Positions 24,971-33,412 of a stretch of DNA of 64,000 nucleotides are shown piece by piece. A program made the translations under genes and the position numbers. How positions within the stretch are numbered: the first letter of the stretch is position 1; each line of letters starts with the position of its first letter. This stretch comes from CAYYYJ01 sp964631205 (GTDB taxonomy: Archaea; Aenigmatarchaeota; Aenigmatarchaeia; QMZP01; JACQNV01). The notes beneath the pieces are model-generated. The model worked only from the letters and a program-made list of their open reading frames with translations. It was not told the DNA's origin and searched no databases. The DNA is taken from contig CAZVWU010000002.1 of the NCBI GenBank assembly GCA_964631205.1, positions 1 through 64,000 of the forward strand. Direction: 5' to 3'.

Positions 24971-26230
24971 TTATCCCACAATCCTTATTTCTGGCAATGG
25001 TATTATAAATTTGCCGCCTTTGGCAAGGAACTCCTTTTCTTTTTCCAAAACTTCTTTTTCATAATTGTAAGCAAAAAGCACGGCGTAATCAACCTTGTCT
25101 TTTCTGAAAACTTCCGGGGAAACTATAGGCACGTGGGCTCCGGGTATTAGCCTGCCTATCCTTTCAGGAGACTCATCAACAACATAGTCTATTTCTCCCT
25201 TCCCTAAGCCGGAAAAATTCATATGTATTACCGATCTCCCGGAAGCCCCGTAGCCGACAATTTTTTTGCCTTGTGATTTTAACTTTTCGATTGTATTTTT
25301 TATTTCATCGCGTTTTCTAAAGACATGTTTTGAAAATTCCAAAAAAGTTTCTTCCTTGTCTAATCCGCTCTGATTTTCCAGCTTCAATAGGCGTTCAACT
25401 GATTTGTCTTTTTCTTTTTTGGGGTCTTTATTCCGAGCATATACCCTGACAGAGCCTGAATGTATTGGAATCCTTTTTACTTCAAAAATTTCCATGTCAA
25501 AAAGGTCCAGAAGATAAGTTAATGATGTGAGTGAGTGATACATCAGATGTTCATGGTAAATCATGTCATACTGGAATGTCTTAAGAAGTTCAGGTAAATA
25601 ATGAACCTCAAAAATATAAATTCCGTCAGGCTTCAACAAAGTTTTTATTCCTTTCATTACTTCATGCATGTCATCGATGTGCGCGAAAACATTGTTTGCA
25701 CATATCATGTCCGCCTTTCCATATTCATCAATAATTTTTTTTGCTGTTTGTTCATTAAAAAAATCATTTACAACAATGCATCCCTTCGATCTCGCGATTC
25801 CAGCTATATTTTTTGCAGGCTCGACGCCAACAACTTTTATTCCCAAATCCATGAATGGCTTTAACAACACCCCATCGTTGCTGCCAAACTCCACAACCAG
25901 CGGAAACCTACGGTTCCCGCCCCTCCCTTCAGTTAGAAACCGTTCCTTCATTTCTTTCGCATAATTTGAGAAGTGAGATGAAAGGGTTTTTGTAGTAGAA
26001 GCCAAAAATCTGTAGTCCTTAAATAAAATTTCCGGGGAGACTATGTCCAGAAGCTGGACTTCCTTGCATTTTCTGCAAAAGTAAACCACTAAAGGGAAGG
26101 GTTCATCCTGATCTAATTGATCTGGCCTGATGAAACCGCCTGCAAGCGGCATGTTCCCGAAATCAAGGAACTTGACCATATCTGTTCCACCGCAAATCCT
26201 GCAGTCTTTCCTTCTCCGTATCTTCTCCAT
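24971..26230 (-). CDS. SAM-dependent C-methyltransferase for nucleotide sugars
   Basis: A 419-residue three-domain methyltransferase of the TylC3/NovU type. The N-terminal zinc-binding part has CRICGG near residue 9 and CRKCKEVQ near residue 52. The central SAM fold shows VVEFGSNDGVLLKP near residue 115 and CANNVFAHIDD near 183. The C-terminal domain carries GYGASGRSV near residue 322. Characterised relatives add a branching methyl group to C3 of keto-sugars. It fits a branched deoxysugar on the surface glycan and is the first gene before the HAD and Nudix-like pair. Confidence 0.88.
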   Translation of the reverse strand: MEKIRRRKDCRICGGTDMVKFLDFGNMPLAGGFIRPDQLDQDEPFPLVVYFCRKCKEVQLLDIVSPEILFKDYRFLASTTKTLSSHFSNYAKEMKERFLTEGRGGNRRFPLVVEFGSNDGVLLKPFMDLGIKVVGVEPAKNIAGIARSKGCIVVNDFFNEQTAKKIIDEYGKADMICANNVFAHIDDMHEVMKGIKTLLKPDGIYIFEVHYLPELLKTFQYDMIYHEHLMYHSLTSLTYLLDLFDMEIFEVKRIPIHSGSVRVYARNKDPKKEKDKSVERLLKLENQSGLDKEETFLEFSKHVFRKRDEIKNTIEKLKSQGKKIVGYGASGRSVIHMNFSGLGKGEIDYVVDESPERIGRLIPGAHVPIVSPEVFRKDKVDYAVLFAYNYEKEVLEKEKEFLAKGGKFIIPLPEIRIVG

Positions 26231-26284
26231 AGCACGTTTATGATGGGATAACCATTTTAAATAGCCTTTGCCAGCTTTATTGTT

Positions 26285-26854
26285 ATGGATAGTGACGTTA
26301 GAAAATATTTCTTGGACAAAAGAGACGGTATTGGCATCGAGGAAATTGCGTCTAAAAGCGCGGCTATTATTGAAAAGCTTCTTTCTTTGGATGAATTCAA
26401 GAAGGCGGGTGTTGTGATGGCTTATGTCTCAAAAACAAGAGAAGTCTGTACACATGGATTAATCAAAAAAGGCCTTGGTATGGGGAAGGTTTTAGTTGTT
26501 CCAAAAATAGATAAAACCATGAATGAAATTATTCCATGCACTTTAAATAATCTCGACGAGCTTGCCCCCGGAGTTTTTGGGGTATTGGAACCTAAAAAAG
26601 CTGAGCTTGTCAAAAAAGAGGATATAGGCCTTTTTGTTGTTCCTGGCCTTGCGTTTGACAAAAATGGCAATAGGCTAGGTTATGGCTATGGATATTGGGA
26701 TAGGTTTTTAAAAGGGGTTGATAAAAAGCGTATCGTTGGCCTTTGCCTGGAAAATTTCCTTGCAGATAAGCTGGAAATACAGGAGAAGGATATAGCTGTT
26801 TCAAAGGTCATAACAGAGAAAAGGATTGTTTATGCAGGCAACGGATTTTATTGA
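26285..26854 (+). CDS. 5-formyltetrahydrofolate cyclo-ligase
   Basis: A 189-residue enzyme that uses ATP to convert 5-formyl-THF to 5,10-methenyl-THF. Recognisable features are the N-terminal DVRKYFLDKRDG basic helix, the VVPGLAFDKNGNRLGYGYGYWDRF stretch (described here by its parts: PGLAFD near residue 121 and GYGYGYWD near 132), and normal family length. It begins a one-carbon folate operon with glyA and folD; its 3' end overlaps glyA by 23 nt. A TATA-like ttttaaat lies about 25 nt upstream of the ATG. Confidence 0.9.
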   Translation: MDSDVRKYFLDKRDGIGIEEIASKSAAIIEKLLSLDEFKKAGVVMAYVSKTREVCTHGLIKKGLGMGKVLVVPKIDKTMNEIIPCTLNNLDELAPGVFGVLEPKKAELVKKEDIGLFVVPGLAFDKNGNRLGYGYGYWDRFLKGVDKKRIVGLCLENFLADKLEIQEKDIAVSKVITEKRIVYAGNGFY

Positions 26855-28166
26855 AAAAGCGGATACTGAAATTTCAGTCCTGCTGAAAAAGGAGATTAAA
26901 AGGCAGGAAACTTGTATAACCCTTATCCCTTCTGAAAATTATGCTAGCCTTGCTGTCCTGCAGGCGCTAGGGTCTCCGCTGACAAATAAATACTCTGAAG
27001 GCTATCCAGGAAAACGGTATTATAGCGGCAACAAGTTTATAGACTCTATTGAGACTGTTGCAATTGATAGGGCAAAAAAGCTTTTTTCTGTGCCGCATGC
27101 GAATGTCCAGCCATATTCCGGAAGCCCTGCAAATCTAGCAGTGTATGCCGCAGTATGCAGGCCTGGCGATGTTGTAATGGGCCAGAGCCTTCCTGACGGG
27201 GGGCATCTTACGCATGGCTGGAAAGCAAGCTTTACAGGCCAAAACTACAAAAGCGTGCAGTACCGTGTAAATGGGGATGGAAGAATAGATCTGGAAGAAT
27301 TGGAAAGGTTGGCAAAGGAAAATAAGCCTAAGCTTATCTGGGTCGGTGCGACAGCGTATGTCAGGGAATTTTTATTTGAGGAGATAGGGGAGATCGCGGA
27401 TGAAGCAGGGGCCTATCTCGCTGCTGACATATCCCATATAGCCGGGCTTGTTGCTTCCGGAGTGCACAAGAGCCCTGTGAAATTTGCGCACATTGTCACA
27501 ACTACAACGCATAAAACTCTTAGGGGGCCGCGCGGCGCAATAATAATGGTGACAGGCAAAGGCCTTGAAAAAGATCTTGACCTTTCAAAAAAAATAGATA
27601 AGGCTGTGTTTCCCGGCCTGCAGGGCGGGCCGCATGACAATACGACTGCAGCGATTGCTGTCGCATTGGCTGAAGCAATGAGACCGGAATTCAGGCAATA
27701 TGCAAGGCAGGTTGTAGTAAACGCGAAAGCTTTGGCTGATTCTCTCATCAAGAACAATCTGAACCTTGTTTCTGGGGGGACAGACAACCATATGGTTCTT
27801 GTCGACCTTGCCAAATTTGGCAAAGGCGCTGGATTTTTCGCCCAGGAAGGCCTGGAGCTTGCAGGCATAACAGCAAACAAGAATACAATACCAAAAGATC
27901 CTGGCAGCCCATTTTACCCGAGCGGCCTGAGGCTTGGGACCCCTGCTGTGACAACAAGGGGAATGGGGGAAAAAGAGATGCAAAAATTAGGGGAATGGGT
28001 TTCGTCTATTGTGAAAGAAGTTTCTGCCTACAGATTGCCTGAAGATGAGGGTGAAAAGAAAATCCAAATCAAAAAATTTTATCAGGAAGCAGGCAAGAAT
28101 AAAAAAATAAAGGAGATCGCGGGTGAGATAGCTGAAATCTGCAAAAAATTCCCTGTTTATCCATAA
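26832..28166 (+). CDS. glyA: Serine hydroxymethyltransferase
   Basis: A 444-residue PLP enzyme converting serine and (tetrahydro)folate to glycine and 5,10-methylene-folate. The PLP-lysine lies in VTTTTHKTLRGPRG near residue 224. The N-terminal LIPSENYAS and YSEGYPGKRYY motifs and the GGPHDNTTAAIA stretch are all present. The ATG at 26832 is preferred to a TTG two codons earlier. It supplies the one-carbon unit that FolD oxidises; the preceding and following genes in the operon are both folate enzymes. Confidence 0.96.
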   Translation: MQATDFIEKADTEISVLLKKEIKRQETCITLIPSENYASLAVLQALGSPLTNKYSEGYPGKRYYSGNKFIDSIETVAIDRAKKLFSVPHANVQPYSGSPANLAVYAAVCRPGDVVMGQSLPDGGHLTHGWKASFTGQNYKSVQYRVNGDGRIDLEELERLAKENKPKLIWVGATAYVREFLFEEIGEIADEAGAYLAADISHIAGLVASGVHKSPVKFAHIVTTTTHKTLRGPRGAIIMVTGKGLEKDLDLSKKIDKAVFPGLQGGPHDNTTAAIAVALAEAMRPEFRQYARQVVVNAKALADSLIKNNLNLVSGGTDNHMVLVDLAKFGKGAGFFAQEGLELAGITANKNTIPKDPGSPFYPSGLRLGTPAVTTRGMGEKEMQKLGEWVSSIVKEVSAYRLPEDEGEKKIQIKKFYQEAGKNKKIKEIAGEIAEICKKFPVYP

Positions 28167-28169
28167 TTT

Positions 28170-29024
28170 ATGGCAATCGTGATTGACGGCAAAAAGATCG
28201 CAGAAGAAATAAGGGCCGGGTTAAAAAAAGAAATTCTTGAATTAAAAAATGCTGGGATAAATCCTGCATTACATATTATTCTGGTGGGCAAAAATCCTGC
28301 GTCAAAAATCTATGTAAAGGTTAAGGAAAAATATTGCAAAGAGGTTGGGATTGTCTTTGAGCTGGAAGAGCTTGATGAAACTGTAAAAGAAGAGGAGCTT
28401 ATTGGCAGAATACTCGCTATTAATTCTGACAAAAAAATAACTGGCATAATAGTTCAGCTTCCTCTCCCAGAGCACATAAATAAAAACAATGTTCTTGAGG
28501 TAGTTGACCCGAAAAAAGACGTTGATGGGCTCACTCCTTATAATCTCGGGAATCTTGCTCTAGGAGATGAAACGTTTTCTGCTGCAACATCAAAAGGGAT
28601 TGTTAGGCTCTTGGAAAAATCCGCGATTGAACTTAAAGGAAAACACATTGTCATTATAAACAGGAGCTTGAATGTTGGCAAACCTCTTATACAACTTCTA
28701 TTGAACAGGGATGCGACTGTAACTGTCTGCCATAGCAAGACAAAAAATTTAAAAGAATTTACAAAAAGCGCTGACGTAATTGTATGCGCTGTTGGAAAGC
28801 CGGATTTCCTCAAAAAGGATATGGTAAAAAATGGCTCTATAGTTATTGATGTCGGACTGACTTACATCGACGGCAAAGGTGTGGGCGATGTTGATTTCAA
28901 TTCTGTGAAAGAGAAAGCATCCATGATAACCCCTGTTCCCGGCGGTGTTGGGCCCATGACTGTTGCAATGGTGCTGGAAAACACGGTGATAGCGGCAAAA
29001 AAACAAGCTGGGTTAAATCCCTGA
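28170..29024 (+). CDS. folD: Methylene-THF dehydrogenase/methenyl-THF cyclohydrolase
   Basis: A 284-residue bifunctional enzyme that turns 5,10-methylene-THF into 10-formyl-THF. Hallmarks are the NPASKIYVKVKEKYC stretch with catalytic Lys near residue 54, QLPLPEHI, DVDGLTPYNLG, the NAD(P)-site motif RSLNVGKP near residue 165 and PVPGGVGPMTVAM near 258. It begins 3 nt after glyA. The 3' end overlaps the convergent CofE-like gene by 12 nt. Its product is the formyl donor of the formyltransferase encoded at 29767. Confidence 0.96.
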   Translation: MAIVIDGKKIAEEIRAGLKKEILELKNAGINPALHIILVGKNPASKIYVKVKEKYCKEVGIVFELEELDETVKEEELIGRILAINSDKKITGIIVQLPLPEHINKNNVLEVVDPKKDVDGLTPYNLGNLALGDETFSAATSKGIVRLLEKSAIELKGKHIVIINRSLNVGKPLIQLLLNRDATVTVCHSKTKNLKEFTKSADVIVCAVGKPDFLKKDMVKNGSIVIDVGLTYIDGKGVGDVDFNSVKEKASMITPVPGGVGPMTVAMVLENTVIAAKKQAGLNP

Positions 29025-29765
29025 ACCACCTTTTTTCCAATTGACAGAGTTTACCAGCGGCGAATATATGTCTGTTGCTTTATCTATCGCCAGTGCGTCT
29101 GGGTTTTTTGTGTCCAAATCGACAAAATTTATAAAATCTGTGTCCTCAACAATTGCCATTGGCGTCTGCTCGTTGCCTTCCCCCATTAACAGCACTGCAG
29201 CGGCAGCTATTGCGTCTGCTATGTTTGCCTGAGAGATTTTCATTTCCCTGCCAAAAATGTCCTTTGATCCCCTATAATCGCGTAGCGGGTTAAACCCATA
29301 ATAGGAGACTGCTATGCCTGTAACGCCCCATCTAAGGGGCATTGTGTGGCTGTCGGTGATTATCACACCGAGGTTTTGCAGACTGAATTTCGATTTAAGA
29401 AATTTTTGAATCTGTTTTGCCACATCGAATGGCTTTGAGGGCCAGAGTATATAATATCCGTTCCCATTGCTTTCATCTATTCCTGCTGTCGGGATAAGTA
29501 TATTGTTCTTTATTGTCAGCATCACATATTTGTTCGGGACTTCTTCCCTGTCAAGATACATATATGACTCTTTCTTTACCAGCTCATCCTTTTCAACAGA
29601 GCCGATTTTTATGCATCTGCCCTGTGAGATTGCAACCACTTTTGATGTCACAACAAATATAGATTTCTCTTTTAGTTTCCTTCCTGAAAGGCCTTCATTT
29701 ATCAAGGCTAGCAAGTCGCCTTTTGGCGGAAGGAATATCTTTGTTTTAAGCGGGGTTATAATCAT
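29013..29765 (-). CDS. CofE-family amide ligase (F420 gamma-glutamyl ligase homologue)
   Basis: A 250-residue member of the CofE fold. Visible family features are the VVTSKVVAISQGR segment near residue 40, an AGIDESNGNGYYILWP loop near 94, ITDSHTMPLRWGVTGIA near 135 and NIADAIAAAAVLLMGEG near 182. Characterised CofE adds glutamate to F420-0 with GTP and two metal ions. Here it is the last gene of a sugar-modifying operon, 1 nt after the formyltransferase stop, and no other F420 gene is in the window. It may ligate an amino acid to a sugar carboxylate or amine, or it may be an unlinked F420 enzyme. Confidence 0.8.
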   Translation of the reverse strand: MIITPLKTKIFLPPKGDLLALINEGLSGRKLKEKSIFVVTSKVVAISQGRCIKIGSVEKDELVKKESYMYLDREEVPNKYVMLTIKNNILIPTAGIDESNGNGYYILWPSKPFDVAKQIQKFLKSKFSLQNLGVIITDSHTMPLRWGVTGIAVSYYGFNPLRDYRGSKDIFGREMKISQANIADAIAAAAVLLMGEGNEQTPMAIVEDTDFINFVDLDTKNPDALAIDKATDIYSPLVNSVNWKKGGSGI

Positions 29766-29766
29766 A

Positions 29767-30648
29767 CTATTCTACAATAGCCTCCTGTATTTCTATATGC
29801 CCGCCATCGATGCATTTCAGGATTAAGTTTTGTTCCAGTAGTTTTTTGGCTTGATCTTTGTTTATGTTTTTTAATTCCATAACAGATAAAATATTCCCTT
29901 GTTCTTTCACTGCAGTAATCTCGACTCTCTTGAAAAATATTTTTCCATCGGCGATTTTTGTGTAGGCGTTTGGGTAAGGATCCTCAAGAGAGCATATGAA
30001 ATTAAAGAGCTGGGTTGAGCCCATTTTCCTTAGTTTTTCTTCTGTGAGCTCGCTTTCTGATTTTTTCCTTCTTTTGTATACGGTTGCTTGTGATTCATTT
30101 TGCTGAATAGGCTTTAACTTACCATCAGCAAGTTCATCCAGCATCTCAATTGTTGCATTTAGCCCTACATCGCCAATCCGATGGATTATGTCTTTAAGGT
30201 GGCCTTCCAGGGAAAGCGGCTTTTGTTTGTAAACAGGCCCGTCGTCCAGTTTTTCTGTCATCTGGAAGAGTGAAACCATCGATTCTGTCTCGCCGTTGAT
30301 TATCTGATGCTGTATAGGGGACCCTCCCCTGTATTTTGGCAGCGGTGATGGATGGAGGCAGATGCATATTTTTGTTTTCACTATCTCAGCTGGGACAATC
30401 CATGACCAGCCATAAAAAAGGAGGATATCAAATCCATCAAAAAAAGCTTCTGAATATATTTCTAACAGTTCTTTTGGATCAATTATTTTTGTCTGGATCC
30501 TGAGCCTGTCTATGGGATATCTTGGAAATAAAATTTCAGGCGTTGTGACTATCTGGTCTATGTTCCATTTCTTGTTTTTTATGGCTAAAAGCTCCTTTGC
30601 AATAAAGTACGCCCAATCCCGTCCGTCACTTAGAAAAGCAATTTTCAT
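29767..30648 (-). CDS. Formyltransferase, probably sugar N-formyltransferase
   Basis: A 293-residue member of the Fmt/ArnA formyltransferase fold. The motif CLHPSPLPKYRGG (near residue 106) and INGETES with LDDGPV (near 129-145) align with NLHGSLLPKYRG and the ADAG loop of ArnA. The His and Asp of the catalytic triad are kept, but the Asn position is Cys. A C-terminal domain with YPNAYTKIADGK follows. The ATG at 30648 has GGAGGAGG 5-8 nt upstream and is chosen over 30702. Position between a sugar deacetylase and sugar-nucleotide enzymes favours an amino-sugar acceptor over Met-tRNA. Confidence 0.85.
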   Translation of the reverse strand: MKIAFLSDGRDWAYFIAKELLAIKNKKWNIDQIVTTPEILFPRYPIDRLRIQTKIIDPKELLEIYSEAFFDGFDILLFYGWSWIVPAEIVKTKICICLHPSPLPKYRGGSPIQHQIINGETESMVSLFQMTEKLDDGPVYKQKPLSLEGHLKDIIHRIGDVGLNATIEMLDELADGKLKPIQQNESQATVYKRRKKSESELTEEKLRKMGSTQLFNFICSLEDPYPNAYTKIADGKIFFKRVEITAVKEQGNILSVMELKNINKDQAKKLLEQNLILKCIDGGHIEIQEAIVE

Positions 30649-30661
30649 GTTTGCCTCCTCC

Positions 30662-31351
30662 TTATATAAAAAGCCTATGACATTTGAACCCCTCAGCTGC
30701 ATGCGAACCGATTTCCTTTCCCCTTATCTCTGCCCATCGCCTGAGGTTTTCAGCGCTCCTTGGAAAGGGGTCTGGCCTGTCTTGGCTTTCATGTAATTTC
30801 ATTGCCTTGATTTTGTTTTGCAGGATTTCTTCTGTGAGCTCGACATAGAAATTCGGCTTGAAAGCATTTTCTGAAACAGACCAGAGGTAAGGCTCGTCAT
30901 ATTCCAAAACAATTTGCGGCATGTGCCTGACATTTTTTGGCACTGGCCTTAGCGCAGTTATGCAGGCTGTGAAAACTGCGCGATGGTCCTGATTGTAACT
31001 ATCCCTGTAAGGTATGCATATTATATCTGGCCTGAATTCCTGTATTATATCTTCTATCGGGTCGATCATGTCCTTTTGCAAAACCTTGTCCAGCCTTACA
31101 AATTCGTCCCCAACAAAAAGGAATTTGTATTTGGAATTGCAGAACTTGGCTACATTTGCGGCCTCAGTCATCCTTATATTCTCATTGGTCGATCCTGTCA
31201 CAAGCTGCCTTGTCTTCCCTACACAGATGTAGAATACAAAAACCTCTGCGCCCTCCTTTTTGCAGCGGCTAATAAGGCCGCCGCAGCTTATTATTTCATC
31301 ATCCGGATGCGGTGATATTATCAAAACTTTTTTCCCATTGAAAGAAAACAT
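30662..31351 (-). CDS. PIG-L family sugar N-deacetylase
   Basis: A 229-residue zinc deacetylase. The N-terminal SPHPDDEIISCGG motif near residue 13 carries the His-Asp-Asp of the zinc site and catalytic base, and NQDHRA near residue 118 supplies the second His. Relatives remove acetyl groups from GlcNAc on phosphatidylinositol, mycothiol precursors, antibiotics or UDP-sugars. It lies 2 nt after the reductase stop and 13 nt before the formyltransferase start, so it could expose the amine that the next enzyme formylates. Confidence 0.9.
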   Translation of the reverse strand: MFSFNGKKVLIISPHPDDEIISCGGLISRCKKEGAEVFVFYICVGKTRQLVTGSTNENIRMTEAANVAKFCNSKYKFLFVGDEFVRLDKVLQKDMIDPIEDIIQEFRPDIICIPYRDSYNQDHRAVFTACITALRPVPKNVRHMPQIVLEYDEPYLWSVSENAFKPNFYVELTEEILQNKIKAMKLHESQDRPDPFPRSAENLRRWAEIRGKEIGSHAAEGFKCHRLFI

Positions 31352-31353
31352 AA

Positions 31354-32250
31354 TTATTCCTTATCTGTTTCAATTGCATTTTTAAACGCTTCCAGAGACG
31401 CTTTCACTGTCGGCAATTTAAAGGTTTTCCCTGCTTTTGAAACATCAAGGGAAGTGTCTTTTGGACGTTTTGCCTTCCAGCCAAACTTGTTTATTAAGTC
31501 CTGAAGCTTAACTTGTTTTATTAGATTTTTATCTAATCCAAAAATAACAGAAACAAGTGAAGCAAACTGATATCTATTTACTTTATCTAAACAGGCTATA
31601 TTCCAAACACCGGCCTGATTTTTCCCTATTAATTCAAAAATATAACCAGAAAGCTGGTCTGCAAATATTGGGTTGTAAATCTGGTCTGTTGCTGTGAGTA
31701 TTTCTTTTCCTGATCGTAAGCTGGATATGACCCAAGACGCAAAGCTTTGTTTTGTTGGCAAGGGGTCTATTCCATAAATGTTTGTCCTTATAACAAGGTT
31801 ATTTGTATATTTTAAGACAGCTTCTTCGCCCATTAATTTTGTTTTTCCATACACATTCAAAGGGTTCGGCATATCTTCTTCATTATAATTTCCTTTTTCC
31901 CCGTCAAACACAAAATCAGTTGAGATGTAAATAACTTTAGCTTTCAAAGAATCAGCTTCTTTTGAAATGATTTCTGTTGCAAAAGAGTTTATGGAAAATG
32001 CTTCCTTTGGGTTTTTCTCACACCATTCGATATCTGTTGCGGCAGCTGCATGGATTATTATTTGAGGCTTTGTTTTTTTTAAAACTTCTTTTATTTCTCT
32101 GGGATCTGAAAGATCCATTTTTATAGAACTAATTTTTTTGTTTTGCGGGGCATTTTTAACATATGTTATTGTTGTATTGTAGGTTTCTGGTAAAGACCGT
32201 GTTAAAGAAGTTCCTAAAAGGCCTGTTCCGCCTGTAAGAAGCAATTTCAT
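31354..32250 (-). CDS. RmlD-like nucleotide-sugar 4-keto reductase
   Basis: A 298-residue short-chain reductase. The TGGTGLLGTSL Rossmann motif, HAAAATDIEWCEKNP stretch, the STDFVFDG motif and YxxxK (YGKTK near residue 135) match dTDP-4-dehydrorhamnose reductases. The preceding gene makes a UDP-4-keto-6-deoxy-HexNAc, and the two overlap by 4 nt, so this enzyme probably reduces C4 of that product, as WbvR does in the UDP-L-QuiNAc pathway. The stereochemistry cannot be read from sequence. Confidence 0.85.
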   Translation of the reverse strand: MKLLLTGGTGLLGTSLTRSLPETYNTTITYVKNAPQNKKISSIKMDLSDPREIKEVLKKTKPQIIIHAAAATDIEWCEKNPKEAFSINSFATEIISKEADSLKAKVIYISTDFVFDGEKGNYNEEDMPNPLNVYGKTKLMGEEAVLKYTNNLVIRTNIYGIDPLPTKQSFASWVISSLRSGKEILTATDQIYNPIFADQLSGYIFELIGKNQAGVWNIACLDKVNRYQFASLVSVIFGLDKNLIKQVKLQDLINKFGWKAKRPKDTSLDVSKAGKTFKLPTVKASLEAFKNAIETDKE

Positions 32251-33266
32251 ATCAAATAAAGCTGGTGTTGGATGTCACCCTCCAAATGGATCTCACCGCC
32301 GACCTTCAGGATTTCGAGTATAGCCTCTTTTGAAAGAGGTGGGTATGTGTTGGATCCATATTCATTTATTGGGGTCTTTATGTCTGGTTTTTCAACAACA
32401 CCGTGCTTATAGACTATGTAATGATGATCGGTCTCCTTTACCCTTCGCATCTCCTCTTCAGAAACAAGAAGCTCGTGTATTTTCTCGCCGGGCCTGATGC
32501 CCACTATCTGTGTCGGGTAGTCTGGCTTGTTGGCAAAAGCCTCGCCCATCACGCTTGCCAGGTCTACTATCCTGCAGGCCGGCATTTTCTTTACAAAAAG
32601 CTCCCCGCTCTTGCCATGCTTTGTGGCATGGAAGACCAGCCCGATTGCCTGCTCCAATGTAAGTAGGTACCTTGTCATTTCTGGATGGGTTATTGGCAAG
32701 GGTTTTTTCTGGAGTATCCTCTCCTTAAAAAAAGGCACAACGCTTCCCCTGCTTGAAAGCACGTTTCCATATCTTACACAAATAAAGTCTGTGCTGCTAT
32801 CCGTGTCGTCCAGCATTACTTTTTCCTGTAGGGCCTTTGTCATGCCCATCACATTTACAGGCTTGACTGCCTTGTCTGTGCTTATGGCAATAACCTTTTC
32901 CACGTTGTTCGCCATTGCAGCAATTTTTACATTGTGTGCCCCAAGAACATTTGTCTTGACAGCTTCCATTGGGAAGGATTCGTATCCTGGCACGTGTTTG
33001 TAGGCAGCTGCATGGAAGATTATGTCCACATTTTTGAAAGACTGGTTAAGCTTTTCCTGATCCCTTACATCACCTATGATAAACTTCAGCTTGTCTCCAT
33101 AATCCTCAAGCCTATTTTTCATGTGGTACTGCTTGTTTTCATCCCTGCTGAATATGATCACTTTAGCTGGATCTGTCTGGAGCAGGCTGCCAACTATCGT
33201 ATTGCCAAAGCTGCCTGTCCCTCCTGTTATAAGAACCCGCTTTCCCTGGAATATATCATGAAACAT
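32247..33266 (-). CDS. UDP-GlcNAc 4,6-dehydratase (5-inverting, FnlA/CapE/WbjB-like)
   Basis: A 339-residue extended SDR. Motifs are TGGTGSFG near residue 14, HAAAYKHVPGYE, STDKAVKPVNVMGMTK near residue 123-138 (Met-Lys replacing the usual Tyr-Lys, as in CapE-type enzymes) and RPGEKIHELL. The C-terminal INEYGSN segment is shared with FnlA. These enzymes convert UDP-GlcNAc to a 6-deoxy-4-keto-L-sugar. The ATG at 33266 is preferred to 33278. It is the first gene of the formyl-sugar operon, with a divergent GT2 gene 146 nt away. Confidence 0.9.
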   Translation of the reverse strand: MFHDIFQGKRVLITGGTGSFGNTIVGSLLQTDPAKVIIFSRDENKQYHMKNRLEDYGDKLKFIIGDVRDQEKLNQSFKNVDIIFHAAAYKHVPGYESFPMEAVKTNVLGAHNVKIAAMANNVEKVIAISTDKAVKPVNVMGMTKALQEKVMLDDTDSSTDFICVRYGNVLSSRGSVVPFFKERILQKKPLPITHPEMTRYLLTLEQAIGLVFHATKHGKSGELFVKKMPACRIVDLASVMGEAFANKPDYPTQIVGIRPGEKIHELLVSEEEMRRVKETDHHYIVYKHGVVEKPDIKTPINEYGSNTYPPLSKEAILEILKVGGEIHLEGDIQHQLYLI

Positions 33267-33412
33267 AAAATACCTCAATACAGGATTATGTAAATGTGCG
33301 TATCAGAACCTCTAAATGCATGTCCGTTAGTCTATAAGATCGAAACGACTCTTTTAAAGCTTGCCCCATATTTTGGTGTATCAATATATCAGGGCAGGAG
33401 CAAATACACGCT

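Noticed and set aside
29767..30648. Calling the formyltransferase Met-tRNA formyltransferase
   Set aside because: Archaea start translation with unformylated Met, and the neighbours are sugar-nucleotide enzymes and a sugar deacetylase.
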